From positions 62,001 through 126,000 of the forward strand of contig JACQWQ010000031.1 of assembly GCA_016209205.1 (NCBI GenBank): a stretch of DNA of 64,000 nucleotides, in the 5' to 3' direction. This document shows positions 24,745 through 34,723 of this stretch, in pieces (position 1 is the first letter of the stretch; the number at the start of each line of letters is the position of its first letter). A program made the position numbers and the translations under genes. The notes below the pieces were generated by a model. That model ran no database searches and had not been told where the DNA came from. It saw nothing but the letters and a program-made list of their open reading frames with translations. The stretch comes from Chloroflexota bacterium. GTDB taxonomy: Bacteria; Chloroflexota; Anaerolineae; UBA4142; SHND01.

Positions 24745-25749
24745 CTACGATTGCCCAATTTGTAATATCGCCGCGCCGTTTACGCGCGAATGTTTTACAT
24801 CTTGCAGCGCGCGGTTCGCGTCGGCGAGCGGATAGGTCGTGATTTCTGTATGAATTGGAATCTGCGCGCCGAGCTGCAACAATTCCGTCACATCGCGCCG
24901 CGTCGAATTTGCCGCGCTGCGGACCGTACGCTCGTGATACAGCCGCGCGTAATCGAATGACGGTATCGGCGACGAGTGCACGCCCGCGTGAACCACCGTC
25001 GCGCCGCGCTCGCTCAATTCCAACGCGCGCACGACCAAATCGCCGACCGGGGCAAAAATAATCGCGCTGTCCAATTTTTGTGCGGGCGCATCATCCGCCG
25101 CGCCAACCCATTCCGCGCCCAACGCGCGCGCGTGTTCTCGATGCGCCGCGCTGCGCGTGAATACAAAAGCGCGTTTGCCCCACTGCCGCGCGATTTGTAA
25201 CACGATGTGCGCGCTCGCGCCGAATCCAAACAGCCCGATATTTTCGCCGCGCTCGATTTCGCTCAAGCGCAGTGCGCGATAACCGATGACGCCCGCGCAC
25301 AGCAACGGCGCGATGTGCGCGTCGTCGAATCCGTCGGGCAGGGCGTACGCGAAATCTTCGTCAACACAAATATATTCCGCGTAACCGCCGTTTGTGTCGA
25401 ATCCCGTAAAGCGGATGTTTTCGCAAAGGTTTTCGCGGTCGGTACCGAACCATTTGCACTGCGGGTCAATCCAATTCAGCCACGGCACGCCGACGCGTGT
25501 TTCCAACTCAAAGCGTCTTGCTTTCACACCGCGCGCTTCGACCACGCCGGCGATTTGATGTCCCGGCACAATCGGCAGCTGCGGCGGGTGAATTTCGCCC
25601 GCGACGATATGCAAATCCGTGTGACACACCGCGCACGCGGAAATTCGGATGCGAATTTCATTGGCGCGCGGCGCGGGCGTTTCCATTTCGGTCAGCGCCA
25701 ACGGAGTTGCGTTTATATTGGCTGTCGCATTCAGGACTTGGGCAAGCAA
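24745..25749 (-). CDS. Zinc-type alcohol dehydrogenase with a damaged structural zinc site
   Basis: A 334-aa medium-chain dehydrogenase, using the TTG at 25749 that lines up with the family start (VLNATANINATPLAL). The catalytic zinc ligands Cys42 (CAVCHTD), His64 (PGHQIAG) and Cys151 are present. In the structural zinc loop only two of the four usual Cys remain (Cys98 and Cys109 in CKWFGTDRENLC), so that zinc is probably not bound. No ATG or Shine-Dalgarno is near. A 42-bp dispersed repeat sits 30 bp upstream of the TTG, and it may have replaced the native leader. It probably oxidises or reduces a small alcohol or aldehyde. Confidence 0.85.
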   Translation of the reverse strand: MLAQVLNATANINATPLALTEMETPAPRANEIRIRISACAVCHTDLHIVAGEIHPPQLPIVPGHQIAGVVEARGVKARRFELETRVGVPWLNWIDPQCKWFGTDRENLCENIRFTGFDTNGGYAEYICVDEDFAYALPDGFDDAHIAPLLCAGVIGYRALRLSEIERGENIGLFGFGASAHIVLQIARQWGKRAFVFTRSAAHREHARALGAEWVGAADDAPAQKLDSAIIFAPVGDLVVRALELSERGATVVHAGVHSSPIPSFDYARLYHERTVRSAANSTRRDVTELLQLGAQIPIHTEITTYPLADANRALQDVKHSRVNGAAILQIGQS

Positions 25750-25778
25750 GGCAATGGAAAACGCAAAGCTTGGCAAAT

Positions 25779-25820
25779 GTCATTCCGAACCACTGCTGCA
25801 AGCGAAGCGTGGCAGGCTCC
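25779..25820. repeat. Dispersed 42-bp repeat upstream of the alcohol dehydrogenase
   Basis: The reverse complement matches 27922-27963 closely (ggagcctgccacgcttcgct, then cagcagtgg). It is one module of the composite element at 27854. Confidence 0.7.
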
Positions 25821-25860
25821 CGGAGGAATCTCATTCGCGTAGATTCGCGTAGATTCGCGG

Positions 25861-26334
25861 TTACTTTGCACTTGTTATTACTTCACCGCGTCCTTTGACG
25901 AGCACGGTCATGGTGCCTTGATAGGAAACCTCATCGCGTTGGTTCAGGACGCGCAGCTCGATGACGACGATGCCGCCGGCATTGCGAATCGGTTTGGTCT
26001 CGACGACTTGGGCGACGACGTGCATCGTGTCGCCGATTTTCAACGGACCTTTGAATTTCATTTCCAAACCGCGAAACGCGATGACGGTGCCTTCGAGCAC
26101 GCCGATTTGCCAGACGAGACCGATGGCGTACGACAAGCCCAACATCCCGTGCGCGATGCGCTCGCCAAACAGCGTCGTCTTGCCGTACTCGGCGTCGGTG
26201 TGCATGGGATTCGTATCCCACGTCAGCGCCGCGAAATTCACCAAATCCGTTTCGGTGATCGTGCGTCCCGCCGAAACGATTTCTTGCCCGACTTGGAAAT
26301 CTTGCAAGTATTTGCCGCGTGGCTGGAATGACAT
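25861..26334 (-). CDS. MaoC-type enoyl-CoA hydratase/dehydratase
   Basis: A 157-aa hot-dog fold protein. The motif DTNPMHTDAEYG, followed by GERIAHGMLGLS, is the hydratase 2 signature with the catalytic Asp and His. Such enzymes hydrate (R)-specific enoyl-CoA or act in related acyl-CoA turnover. A single domain of this length usually works as a homodimer. It lies between alcohol dehydrogenase and enolase on the same strand, and a 195-bp repeat spacer separates it from enolase. The acyl substrate cannot be told from sequence. Confidence 0.9.
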   Translation of the reverse strand: MSFQPRGKYLQDFQVGQEIVSAGRTITETDLVNFAALTWDTNPMHTDAEYGKTTLFGERIAHGMLGLSYAIGLVWQIGVLEGTVIAFRGLEMKFKGPLKIGDTMHVVAQVVETKPIRNAGGIVVIELRVLNQRDEVSYQGTMTVLVKGRGEVITSAK

Positions 26335-26529
26335 TGCTGTTGTCGGTTATCAGTCATCAGTTATCAGTCATCAGTTATCAGTCATCGGTCATCAGTGATC
26401 AGTCATCAGTGATCAGTCATCAGTCCACTGATTACTGGTTACTGGTCACTGGTCACTGGTCACTGTTCACTGATTACTGATTACTGGTTACTGGTCACTG
26501 GTCACTGGTTACTGATTACTGATTACTGT
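26335..26529. repeat. 195-bp spacer of degenerate 7-11 bp repeats
   Basis: The first half repeats cagtcatcagt-type units; the second half repeats ctggttactggtcactgg units, its near complement. This is the longest of the repeat spacers and has no gene or promoter that I can see. Confidence 0.8.
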
Positions 26530-27978
<1,449 letters not shown>

Positions 27979-28033
27979 GGAGCGAGAAATCTCGGTGTTA
28001 CCAAGAGAGATTTCTCGCTCCGCTCGAAATGAC
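27979..28033. repeat. Hairpin next to the MITE (gagcgagaaatctc / gagatttctcgctc)
   Basis: gagcgagaaatctc and gagatttctcgctc form a 14-bp perfect stem around ggtgttaccaaga, followed by cgctcgaaatgacaatttcg, which resembles the MITE inner arm. Probably a related or nested element. Confidence 0.6.
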
Positions 28034-28052
28034 AATTTCGGCACAAGGTGAA

Positions 28053-29210
28053 TTATTTACATGCCTCAATGGTCACAGGGTTTGCGCCCCACAACAAGCA
28101 TTCGATTTTCGCACCATCGGCTGCCGTGACGCGTACATTCACGCTGCTGCCTGCGCCGTGCGTGATGGTGGTGGTGTCGGCGCCAGTCAACGTCCGCGCG
28201 TTTTTTTGTTGCCACGCGGCGGCATCTTCCGCAACGCGCGCTTCGCATTCCTGACAATCGAATGTGCCGCGCCGCAAAAACTCAGAAATGTAATTCCGAT
28301 ATGTTTGATTGAGGTCCGTGCAGCCGCCCGAGAACTCGCCATACGTAGTAATGCGGCAACGCAGAAGCGCGCCATTTGAGAAGGATGCATCAACAAAAGT
28401 TTCGCCGACCAGTTTTGGCTCGCTGGCTGCGAGATGGAGCGTATATTCCGGCGTCATGCTTTTGCGCCAACGCTGCCCGACCAAGTACACGAGCGCGCGA
28501 TGAATTTCCGTGTTGCTTTGATCCACGCCGGGGGGATCGTGCAAACCGCTCTCGATGATCGCTTGGACGGTTTGCATTGGAACGCGCAGCGGCGTTTGTG
28601 CGGAACCTTCAAACAAGAGTCCGTAGCCAAGCGCAAAGGGCAGCGCCGCCAAGAACATTGCCCAACCGCCAGGGGTGAGTTGGAAATCTTCGGTTGTGCG
28701 TTCCCATGCCCATCCGACGGCGACCATTTGGGTCAGCCCGACGAGCAAGCCCATCAGCGCGCCCAGTGTGGCAAGCATCCCGAAAGAACTGGCTGCGGCA
28801 TTGGGGATCGGCAGATACTCTGCCAAACGCAAATTGGCGTCGAACCATTGCAGCGCGAGGCGTGCGCCCTCGAAGGGAATGTGAATCGCGGTCCAGCCCG
28901 CGGCGATGCCAAACACGGCCCACACTGCCATTTTCAGCAGCCAATTCACATAGCCGCTGACGGCTCCAGCAAGGATCGCCAGCGGCAAAATCGTAACGCA
29001 CGCCAACGCGAGGTGAATCCACCAATACTCGGCGTGGGTCTGCGCCAATTGAATGGCATCCCACACATAGCCGATCAAGACGATGAGAACGCCAAACACC
29101 AATCCAAAGCGCCAACCCGCCGCGCGTTCGAATGCGTGTTTCGCGCGGAGTTGCGATTCGCCGCGCGCTTTCAGATAGGGATTGGTTTCGATCTGGCGTT
29201 GGTTAATCAA
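28053..29210 (-). CDS. Hypothetical membrane protein
   Basis: A 385-aa protein that I do not recognise. It has six or so hydrophobic helices between about residues 35 and 205 (for example FGLVFGVLIVLIGYVW and MAVWAVFGIAAGW). A soluble C-terminal part of about 170 aa follows, containing a CQEC pair and several other Cys. The start is a TTG at 29210 with no clear Shine-Dalgarno; the first ATG-like codons lie well inside. It probably sits in the cytoplasmic membrane with the C-terminal domain on one side. It ends 209 bp from enolase, with the repeat elements between. Confidence 0.7.
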   Translation of the reverse strand: MINQRQIETNPYLKARGESQLRAKHAFERAAGWRFGLVFGVLIVLIGYVWDAIQLAQTHAEYWWIHLALACVTILPLAILAGAVSGYVNWLLKMAVWAVFGIAAGWTAIHIPFEGARLALQWFDANLRLAEYLPIPNAAASSFGMLATLGALMGLLVGLTQMVAVGWAWERTTEDFQLTPGGWAMFLAALPFALGYGLLFEGSAQTPLRVPMQTVQAIIESGLHDPPGVDQSNTEIHRALVYLVGQRWRKSMTPEYTLHLAASEPKLVGETFVDASFSNGALLRCRITTYGEFSGGCTDLNQTYRNYISEFLRRGTFDCQECEARVAEDAAAWQQKNARTLTGADTTTITHGAGSSVNVRVTAADGAKIECLLWGANPVTIEACK

Positions 29211-29355
29211 TGGAAATCACAAGGCGCAGAGCGCCGCAAAAAAATAGACGCGCTGTGAGGAGGGGATTTTCACAGTCAGCGTCTATTCTATTCCAATTGG
29301 CGATTCTATCAAGCATCACACTCTGGTGATTGCCCACATCTTCTGGTAGCGGTTC

Positions 29356-29411
29356 GTTTTCAAAACCTGTGAGGTCGGCGCGAAGCAGAGACCCTCACAG
29401 GTTTTGAAAAC
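29356..29411. repeat. 19-bp perfect inverted repeat (acctgtgagg family)
   Basis: gttttcaaaacctgtgagg (29356-29374) pairs exactly with 29393-29411 around an 18-nt loop. It lies just past the 3' end of the radical SAM gene and can act as its terminator. The core is related to the gaaacctgtcaggtc motifs at 15526 and 61635. Confidence 0.7.
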
Positions 29412-29424
29412 AGGTAATCACCAA

Positions 29425-31977
29425 TTACACCGGACGCGGGCGGCGTGTCCACCATGTTTCGCTCGAGCCGACACGCGCGTCGCGCGCCTTCGTGTGCCAG
29501 ACGCCGGGAATGCCCGCGTCGCACTGCGGACACGTTCCCTCGTCCGTCAGGTAATAGCCGGAAATCAAATAGCCGTAGCGTTCGATCAACAACGCGCGGC
29601 AGTGCGGACAGTACGTGTTTTCCCATTCGCCGACGTACCCCGGCAAATTTCCGGCGTACACAAAATGGAGACCTGCCGCGCGTCCGATTTCACACGCGCG
29701 CAGTAAATCGCGCACCGTCGTATTGTCCTTGTCCAACATTTTATAATCTTGATGGAACGCGGTGACGTGCCACGGAATATCGCGCGAAAGCGACGCGATA
29801 AATTCCGCCGCGTCGCGCAATTCCTCCGCCGAATCGTTAAAACCGGGCACCACTAGCGTCACGATTTCGAGCCAAAAGCCCATTTCATGCACCATGCGCA
29901 CGCCGTCGAGAATATGCTCCAGCGGCGCGCCGAGTTGGCGATAATTTTTATCGCGCATGGATTTCAAATCAATCTTGTACGCGCGCACGTACGGCTTGAT
30001 GTATTCCAACACCTCGCGCGTCGCATTTCCATTCGACACGTACGCGCACAAGAATCCTGCCGCCGTCGCCTCGCGAAAAATTTCTACCGCCCATTCGCTC
30101 GTAATCAACGGTTCATTGTACGAACTGGCGAATACTTTGGCTTTTTGCTGCTTGCCAATTTCAACCAATTGCTTTGGCGTGACCAATGACGGCGGGCGCC
30201 CCGCATTTGAATCGCGGAGGGCTTGCGAAAGGTCCCAGTTCTGGCAGTTCGAAACCAGCAAAAGATTCGCGAGATAATTGTGCTCGCCTTCCACTTGCAG
30301 ATTGTAAACAGCCCCGTCAAACTCGCGGGTCGTGATTTCGCGCAATGGAACGAGGTAATAGTCTGGCGTTACCACAAACTTGCGTTCGATTTCGCTTTCG
30401 GGATACCACACCACCGTGTATTGATGCGGCGCACGACGCACGCGGCGTCCCCAGATTTCACCATCGGGTGACGGTTGCGAATCGTAGATGGATGGCAAAT
30501 GTCCCAATTTCAGCGCAAGGAAAGCGATGCCGTACGCAAGCGCGGGCGAGGTTGTAGTGATACTGCGTTTACCGTTGGCATAGACGTGTCCGTCCCCGTC
30601 GGTGTACGCATCCAAAAACGCTTGTACGATTTCGCGCGGCGCGTCGAACAATTGCGCAGGCACGCGCTTGTCGCTTGCGCGTCCACCGCACAAGGTCTTG
30701 AATAAAAGCGCGGCGGACGCCTTGCCGCACGCCAGCGCAAGCGTTGTTTCGCGGCGAACAATGGATGCCGTGATACCCAAACACCGTTGCAGCAACGTTT
30801 GGACGTGATGCACTGGCTTTGTCTCGTGCGGCGCGAAACTGAAATTCAAGACATGACTGTTGGGGCGACGCGGGCTGCTCACGACCGAACCTTCCGCACA
30901 GTAATAGCCGAGCAAGCGCGCAAAGGATTCGTCCAACGGAATCGTGCGCGGAATGCCGGGGCGATGTTCGTTGGGGAAACGCAGGTGCTCCTCTTCAAGG
31001 TAAACGCCCGCGGTTCGTACATCGTCACCGCGCCCTTGGCGCAACTTGCGGCGGACATGCCGAATGTATGACCCACTCTTGCCCAACTGCGCGCCGATAT
31101 CGCGTGACGAAACTCCTTGTGCGCTTGCCTGTGCAATGTGTGCGCGCTCTTGATTCGTCAAATCCCGCGCGACGCGATATCTGACTGGAAGCTTTGCCAA
31201 CTCGAGTTCGGCGTGAATGGTCTGGGGTGTGGAAAAGGCCAAGTTGCGCGGCAGCGCAAGATAATGTTCGCGGGTCAGTTCGCGCGCACAGATTGGTTGT
31301 GGTTCTTGGTTCGCGTCGAGCGTAGCATAGATGCGGTGGTCGGCGGTGCATTCCAAAGCAGGCAAGTACATGGGTTTGAGTGTCACGAGGTCGCCGCGAT
31401 AGGGGTGCTTGAAAACAGCTTGAACGGCGCGCCACGTACCCGACGAAGAAATGGTTTCGCATTCATCTACAAATCCAATCGCACCGTCGTCGCGCGGTTG
31501 TGTTCGTGTTGCTTGAGCAAAGAGGTTTTGCAAAGTTGTCGGACCCTGTTTAGTGACGACGACAGTATCGCCCGTAAAGCAGTATGCGCAGTGTAAATCA
31601 CAACCGAGCATCCCAAACGTCAACGCATCGCTCGACGGCAAAACATGAAAGAACGGTTTCTTTTCGACGGGATCACATTGTAATGCCCCGACATAGCCGC
31701 GCGGGACAAACAGCGTCCCGCCGACGTTGTAACGCACCTGACAAATGCCGCGCCCGCCATCCGCGATTTTGCAATGATGCGCGCACGCGTAGCAGTGCAC
31801 GCGCTGGTCCGGCAATTTTTCGTACAATTCGCCTTCACGCACCATTGAATTCAACGCCGCCGCCAATTCGCTTTCGCCCGCCAGCGGTTTGCGAAGTTTG
31901 GCGAGTTCGGGCATTAAATCGCGTTCGTCGTTTCCCGCGCGGTCGGTGCGGCGCGTTGCGAGTTCTTGCTTGTTCAT
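29425..31977 (-). CDS. amrS: AmmeMemoRadiSam-system radical SAM enzyme interrupted by an intein
   Basis: An 850-aa precursor whose 405 extein residues form an AmrS-type radical SAM enzyme. HCYACAHHCKIADGGRGIC (about 61-79) is the Cys-rich N-terminal segment. The [4Fe-4S]-binding CX3CX2C is Cys126, Cys130 and a third Cys that becomes available only after splicing, since the intein lies directly before it (CDLHCAY then CQNWDLS). The C-terminal extein has SNGNATREVLEYIKPYVRA, WLEIVTLVVPGFND and a Cys pair (CPHC, CPQC). AmrS is thought to act with AMMECR1 and Memo proteins in an uncharacterised reductive step, but neither partner gene is visible here. aaggtgatgtt precedes the ATG. Confidence 0.92.
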   Translation of the reverse strand: MNKQELATRRTDRAGNDERDLMPELAKLRKPLAGESELAAALNSMVREGELYEKLPDQRVHCYACAHHCKIADGGRGICQVRYNVGGTLFVPRGYVGALQCDPVEKKPFFHVLPSSDALTFGMLGCDLHCAYCFTGDTVVVTKQGPTTLQNLFAQATRTQPRDDGAIGFVDECETISSSGTWRAVQAVFKHPYRGDLVTLKPMYLPALECTADHRIYATLDANQEPQPICARELTREHYLALPRNLAFSTPQTIHAELELAKLPVRYRVARDLTNQERAHIAQASAQGVSSRDIGAQLGKSGSYIRHVRRKLRQGRGDDVRTAGVYLEEEHLRFPNEHRPGIPRTIPLDESFARLLGYYCAEGSVVSSPRRPNSHVLNFSFAPHETKPVHHVQTLLQRCLGITASIVRRETTLALACGKASAALLFKTLCGGRASDKRVPAQLFDAPREIVQAFLDAYTDGDGHVYANGKRSITTTSPALAYGIAFLALKLGHLPSIYDSQPSPDGEIWGRRVRRAPHQYTVVWYPESEIERKFVVTPDYYLVPLREITTREFDGAVYNLQVEGEHNYLANLLLVSNCQNWDLSQALRDSNAGRPPSLVTPKQLVEIGKQQKAKVFASSYNEPLITSEWAVEIFREATAAGFLCAYVSNGNATREVLEYIKPYVRAYKIDLKSMRDKNYRQLGAPLEHILDGVRMVHEMGFWLEIVTLVVPGFNDSAEELRDAAEFIASLSRDIPWHVTAFHQDYKMLDKDNTTVRDLLRACEIGRAAGLHFVYAGNLPGYVGEWENTYCPHCRALLIERYGYLISGYYLTDEGTCPQCDAGIPGVWHTKARDARVGSSETWWTRRPRPV
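30247..31581 (-). other. Intein with LAGLIDADG-type homing endonuclease (445 aa)
   Basis: The insert starts with Cys133 (CFTGDTVVVT, block A) and ends in LLLVSN before Cys578 (+1 extein). Block B is ECTADHRIYA with the TxxH pattern, and block F is VYNLQVEGEHNYLANLLL. The usual penultimate His is Ser here (VSN). Two dodecapeptides, LLGYYCAEGS and FLDAYTDGDGH, mark a DOD homing endonuclease; an HTH-like stretch (SRDIGAQLGKSGSYIRHV) lies between splicing block B and the first dodecapeptide. The endonuclease keeps acidic residues at both motifs, so it may still be active. Confidence 0.93.
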
Positions 31978-32030
31978 AACATCACCTTCACGCTCAAGCT
32001 AGCACTGCGCGGGGGCTTTGTCAATTGCAA

Positions 32031-32106
32031 GACAAGACCCCAAGTGTTTTTGGCGCGTCGCGCGACACGATGAGTTATCGCGTTACAAAACACTTGGGGT
32101 CTTGTC
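32031..32106. repeat. 20-bp perfect inverted repeat, palindromic element or terminator
   Basis: gacaagaccccaagtgtttt (32031-32050) is exactly complementary to 32087-32106 around a 36-bp loop. It lies just after the 3' end of murI, with flanking T/A-rich sequence, and resembles both a MITE and a terminator. Confidence 0.7.
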
Positions 32107-32111
32107 AGGAA

Positions 32112-32900
32112 TTACGCGAGGCGTTGTTGGGCGGGCGCGACGACGCGAATCAATTGGCGCACCAAACGTTCGAACGTGCGCGCGTCGCCGGAGGTGTAAA
32201 ACGCGAGCGCGCCGCGTCTGTCTTGAATCTCGGGGCTGTGTTGGTCGAAAACAATGGACGCCGTGCGCAATGCCACCGCGTCACTCGGATCAATGAGCAT
32301 GGCATCCCCCTGCGCAATTTTTTTCATCAGCGGCGCGAGGAAAGGATAATGCGTGCAGCCCAAAACAATCATGTCCACGCCTTGTTCGAGCAGTGGTTCG
32401 AGCACGCGCCGCACGCTCATTTCCGTTTCCGGCGAAGCAATATCGCCGCGTTCGACGCGTGCCACCCAATCGTCGGGATAGACAGTGAAGACCTGGACCT
32501 CGCGCGCGTGTTCGTCGCGCGTCCGTGTAAACAATTCACCGTCCAGCGTGCCGGGGGTGGCAAGGACGGCGACTTTGCCCGTGCGCGTGGCGAGCGCGGC
32601 GGGTTTCACCGCCGGTTCCATGCCGACGAATTGAATGTGGGGAAACGTTTCGCGCAAAAAATACAACGCGGCGGCAGAGGCAGTGTTGCACGCGACGACG
32701 ATGATGCGGCAATTTTCTGAAATCAAAAATTCGGTGATGCGCTTGGACAATGCGCGGATTTCTTGTGCGGGGCGCGAACCGTAGGGGCAGTATTTTTGGT
32801 CGGCGAAATAAACGAGGTCATAAACGGGCAGTTCGCGTGCGACCGCGCGCAGGACGGAGAGTCCGCCGACGCCGGAATCAAAGAGACCGATGTTACTCAT
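32112..32900 (-). CDS. murI: Glutamate racemase
   Basis: Makes D-glutamate for peptidoglycan. The 262-aa enzyme starts at ATG 32900 (MSNIGLFDSGVGG), with the first active-site Cys in VACNTASAAALY and the second in LGCTHYPFL. An upstream in-frame extension of 30 residues is not conserved. gggaatg overlaps the start, so the ribosome-binding site is weak. The presence of murI indicates peptidoglycan synthesis. The 3' side carries a 20-bp inverted repeat. Confidence 0.95.
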   Translation of the reverse strand: MSNIGLFDSGVGGLSVLRAVARELPVYDLVYFADQKYCPYGSRPAQEIRALSKRITEFLISENCRIIVVACNTASAAALYFLRETFPHIQFVGMEPAVKPAALATRTGKVAVLATPGTLDGELFTRTRDEHAREVQVFTVYPDDWVARVERGDIASPETEMSVRRVLEPLLEQGVDMIVLGCTHYPFLAPLMKKIAQGDAMLIDPSDAVALRTASIVFDQHSPEIQDRRGALAFYTSGDARTFERLVRQLIRVVAPAQQRLA

Positions 32901-33068
32901 TCCCAGAATAGTTTTTGAGGAACTTATGGCTTGTTCCTGACGGATGAACGGGTAGCAACCCGCAAAGGCACGCAGAAATGGCAACAACATTCACGCTAAC
33001 CAACCGACATCGTGAACAGCCACGCGCGTGCCGTTGTCGGGGTGTGTGTGTTTGCCGAAGTCCATTGG

Positions 33069-33734
33069 TCATTTGGGTCGGATTACGGTGGCAAGATTCG
33101 ATCTGTTCGACTTGCGAGGAAGGCTTGTCACTACCTGCCCGTTGCTCAATGAATTGCCTGTAGCCCAACTGACCAAGAAATTGTCATTTGTGGCAAGGGC
33201 AATTAGTTCGTAGCGGTCACCTATCCCCAGTGTGTCAGTGCCAAAGATAACCGTGCTCTGCCAATTACCTTGTGCATCCACGATAGGTGTTTGCTGAACC
33301 CACATCTCTGACACTGTCAGCGGATGTAAAATAACATAGACTTTGGCATCCGCATCAGAAACCGTTCCCTTTGCAAGATACCGCAAGGTGACATTCGTTC
33401 CATCTTGAGGGTCATTGATACTGATTTTTACAGGTGTCACTCCTGAACCTGCAAGCCATGACCATGCGACTATGGCTAGTATCCCAGACGCTACAAGAGC
33501 GAAGATAACTGGAACGATTCCAAAGCGGATGCGGTTTCTCGCATAGTTGAGTACGACAGCAATCGTGATCGCTGTTGCTGTCATCAATAGAATCAGAAGT
33601 GGATCCTGTTTTACCACGATGGCAATAAAGGCGTTGATCGCGATCCAGCTAGCAATGGCTGAAAGCACCAGTGATACCCACTTGATCAAGTTTTCAGTCT
33701 GACCAGTGTTTGTCGCCATTGTGTTTCGAGTCAT
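33069..33734 (-). CDS. Hypothetical membrane-anchored protein
   Basis: A 221-aa protein with three hydrophobic segments in the first 110 residues (LVLSAIASWIAINAFIAIVV, LLILLMTATAITIAVVL, IVPVIFALVASGILAIVAW). A soluble C-terminal domain rich in beta-type residues follows and has no recognised signature. The ATG at 33734 follows aaaggag with good spacing. Base composition is noticeably more AT-rich than the neighbours, which suggests acquisition from elsewhere. Function unknown. Confidence 0.7.
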   Translation of the reverse strand: MTRNTMATNTGQTENLIKWVSLVLSAIASWIAINAFIAIVVKQDPLLILLMTATAITIAVVLNYARNRIRFGIVPVIFALVASGILAIVAWSWLAGSGVTPVKISINDPQDGTNVTLRYLAKGTVSDADAKVYVILHPLTVSEMWVQQTPIVDAQGNWQSTVIFGTDTLGIGDRYELIALATNDNFLVSWATGNSLSNGQVVTSLPRKSNRSNLATVIRPK

Positions 33735-33818
33735 TTGCGACGCTCCTTTCATGTGTCAGGAAGATTTCGGCAAACTTGTTGGTACTCGCATAGGTGCGGG
33801 TAGCATGCCAATTTGGTT

Positions 33819-33847
33819 GGATTCCCGCACTCCAGGTGCGGGAATCC
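33819..33847. terminator. 12-bp hairpin (ggattcccgcac / gtgcgggaatcc)
   Basis: Perfect stem around tccag. It lies after the 3' end of the peptidase gene (33899 on minus) and before the membrane-protein gene, so it may separate the two. Confidence 0.5.
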
Positions 33848-33898
33848 ACACTTTGGCTACGTTGTGCCACAGACTTTTTCACATCGCTGATTTACTCA

Positions 33899-34672
33899 TC
33901 AATGTCCGTTGCGTTTCGCGCGAAATTCGCTCGCGCTTGCCACGAACGCTTCAAACAATTTCGCCATGCGCGCGTCGTCTTCCAACAATTCGGGGTGCCA
34001 TTGCACACCGACGCGAAATTGATCGTTTTCTGATTCGACCGCTTCAATTACGCCGTCGGGCGCGCGGGCAATGACGCGCAGACCGGGCGCGACTTGTTTG
34101 AGCGATTGATGGTGCAGTGAGTTCACTTGGAGCGCGGGGGCGCCGAGCCAACGCGCGACGCGTGACGTGGGTTCGAGTTCTACGGGATGCGCGCGCAGAT
34201 TGTACGGATCGCCCTGACGGTAAGAATGATTTTGTTCGGTCTTGAGCTGCGCCGGAATATCTTGATATAGACTGCCGCCCGCCGCGACGTTCAACATCTG
34301 GATGCCGCGACAGATGCCGAAAATCGGATGCCCGTCGGCGAGCGCCCAACGCGTCACGCGCAGTTCCGTTTCATCGCGCGCCGTGTCAATTTCGCCGCAG
34401 TACGGCATTACGTCTTCGCCAAATTCTTTCGGATGTACGTCCACGCCGCCCGCGAGCAGCAGCGCGTCAATGCGTGAATAGATCGCCTCGAGCGTCTCTT
34501 CCGAAAGATGCAGCGGAATCAAAACCGGCGCGCCGCCCGCGCGTTCCACGGCATTCGAATACGTCAACGGAATGCCCGAATAGCGAAAGCCGTTGCTCGC
34601 GTCCACAATCGAACGCGCGGGGATGCCGATCACGGGACGAGAATCGTTCGACATACTCTGTTTGGTCTCCAT
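33899..34672 (-). CDS. Peptidase C26 (gamma-glutamyl-GABA hydrolase-like)
   Basis: A 257-aa class I glutamine amidotransferase-fold hydrolase. The nucleophile Cys121 sits in GICRGIQMLNVAAGG, and QWHPE near the C-terminus supplies the His and Glu of the triad. PuuD-like enzymes cleave gamma-glutamyl bonds, for instance in putrescine breakdown. No other polyamine gene is near, so the substrate is unsure. It may start at 34672 or at the ATG 18 bp downstream. Confidence 0.9.
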   Translation of the reverse strand: METKQSMSNDSRPVIGIPARSIVDASNGFRYSGIPLTYSNAVERAGGAPVLIPLHLSEETLEAIYSRIDALLLAGGVDVHPKEFGEDVMPYCGEIDTARDETELRVTRWALADGHPIFGICRGIQMLNVAAGGSLYQDIPAQLKTEQNHSYRQGDPYNLRAHPVELEPTSRVARWLGAPALQVNSLHHQSLKQVAPGLRVIARAPDGVIEAVESENDQFRVGVQWHPELLEDDARMAKLFEAFVASASEFRAKRNGH

Positions 34673-34723
34673 CGCAAAGCAGCGCGTCTGCCGTCGGCGC
34701 TTTGCCCGCTTTGCGAATTTGAC

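Noticed and set aside
32901-32990. Longer MurI N-terminus
   Set aside because: The extra 30 residues are not part of the racemase family; the motif IGLFDSGVGG belongs at the very start.
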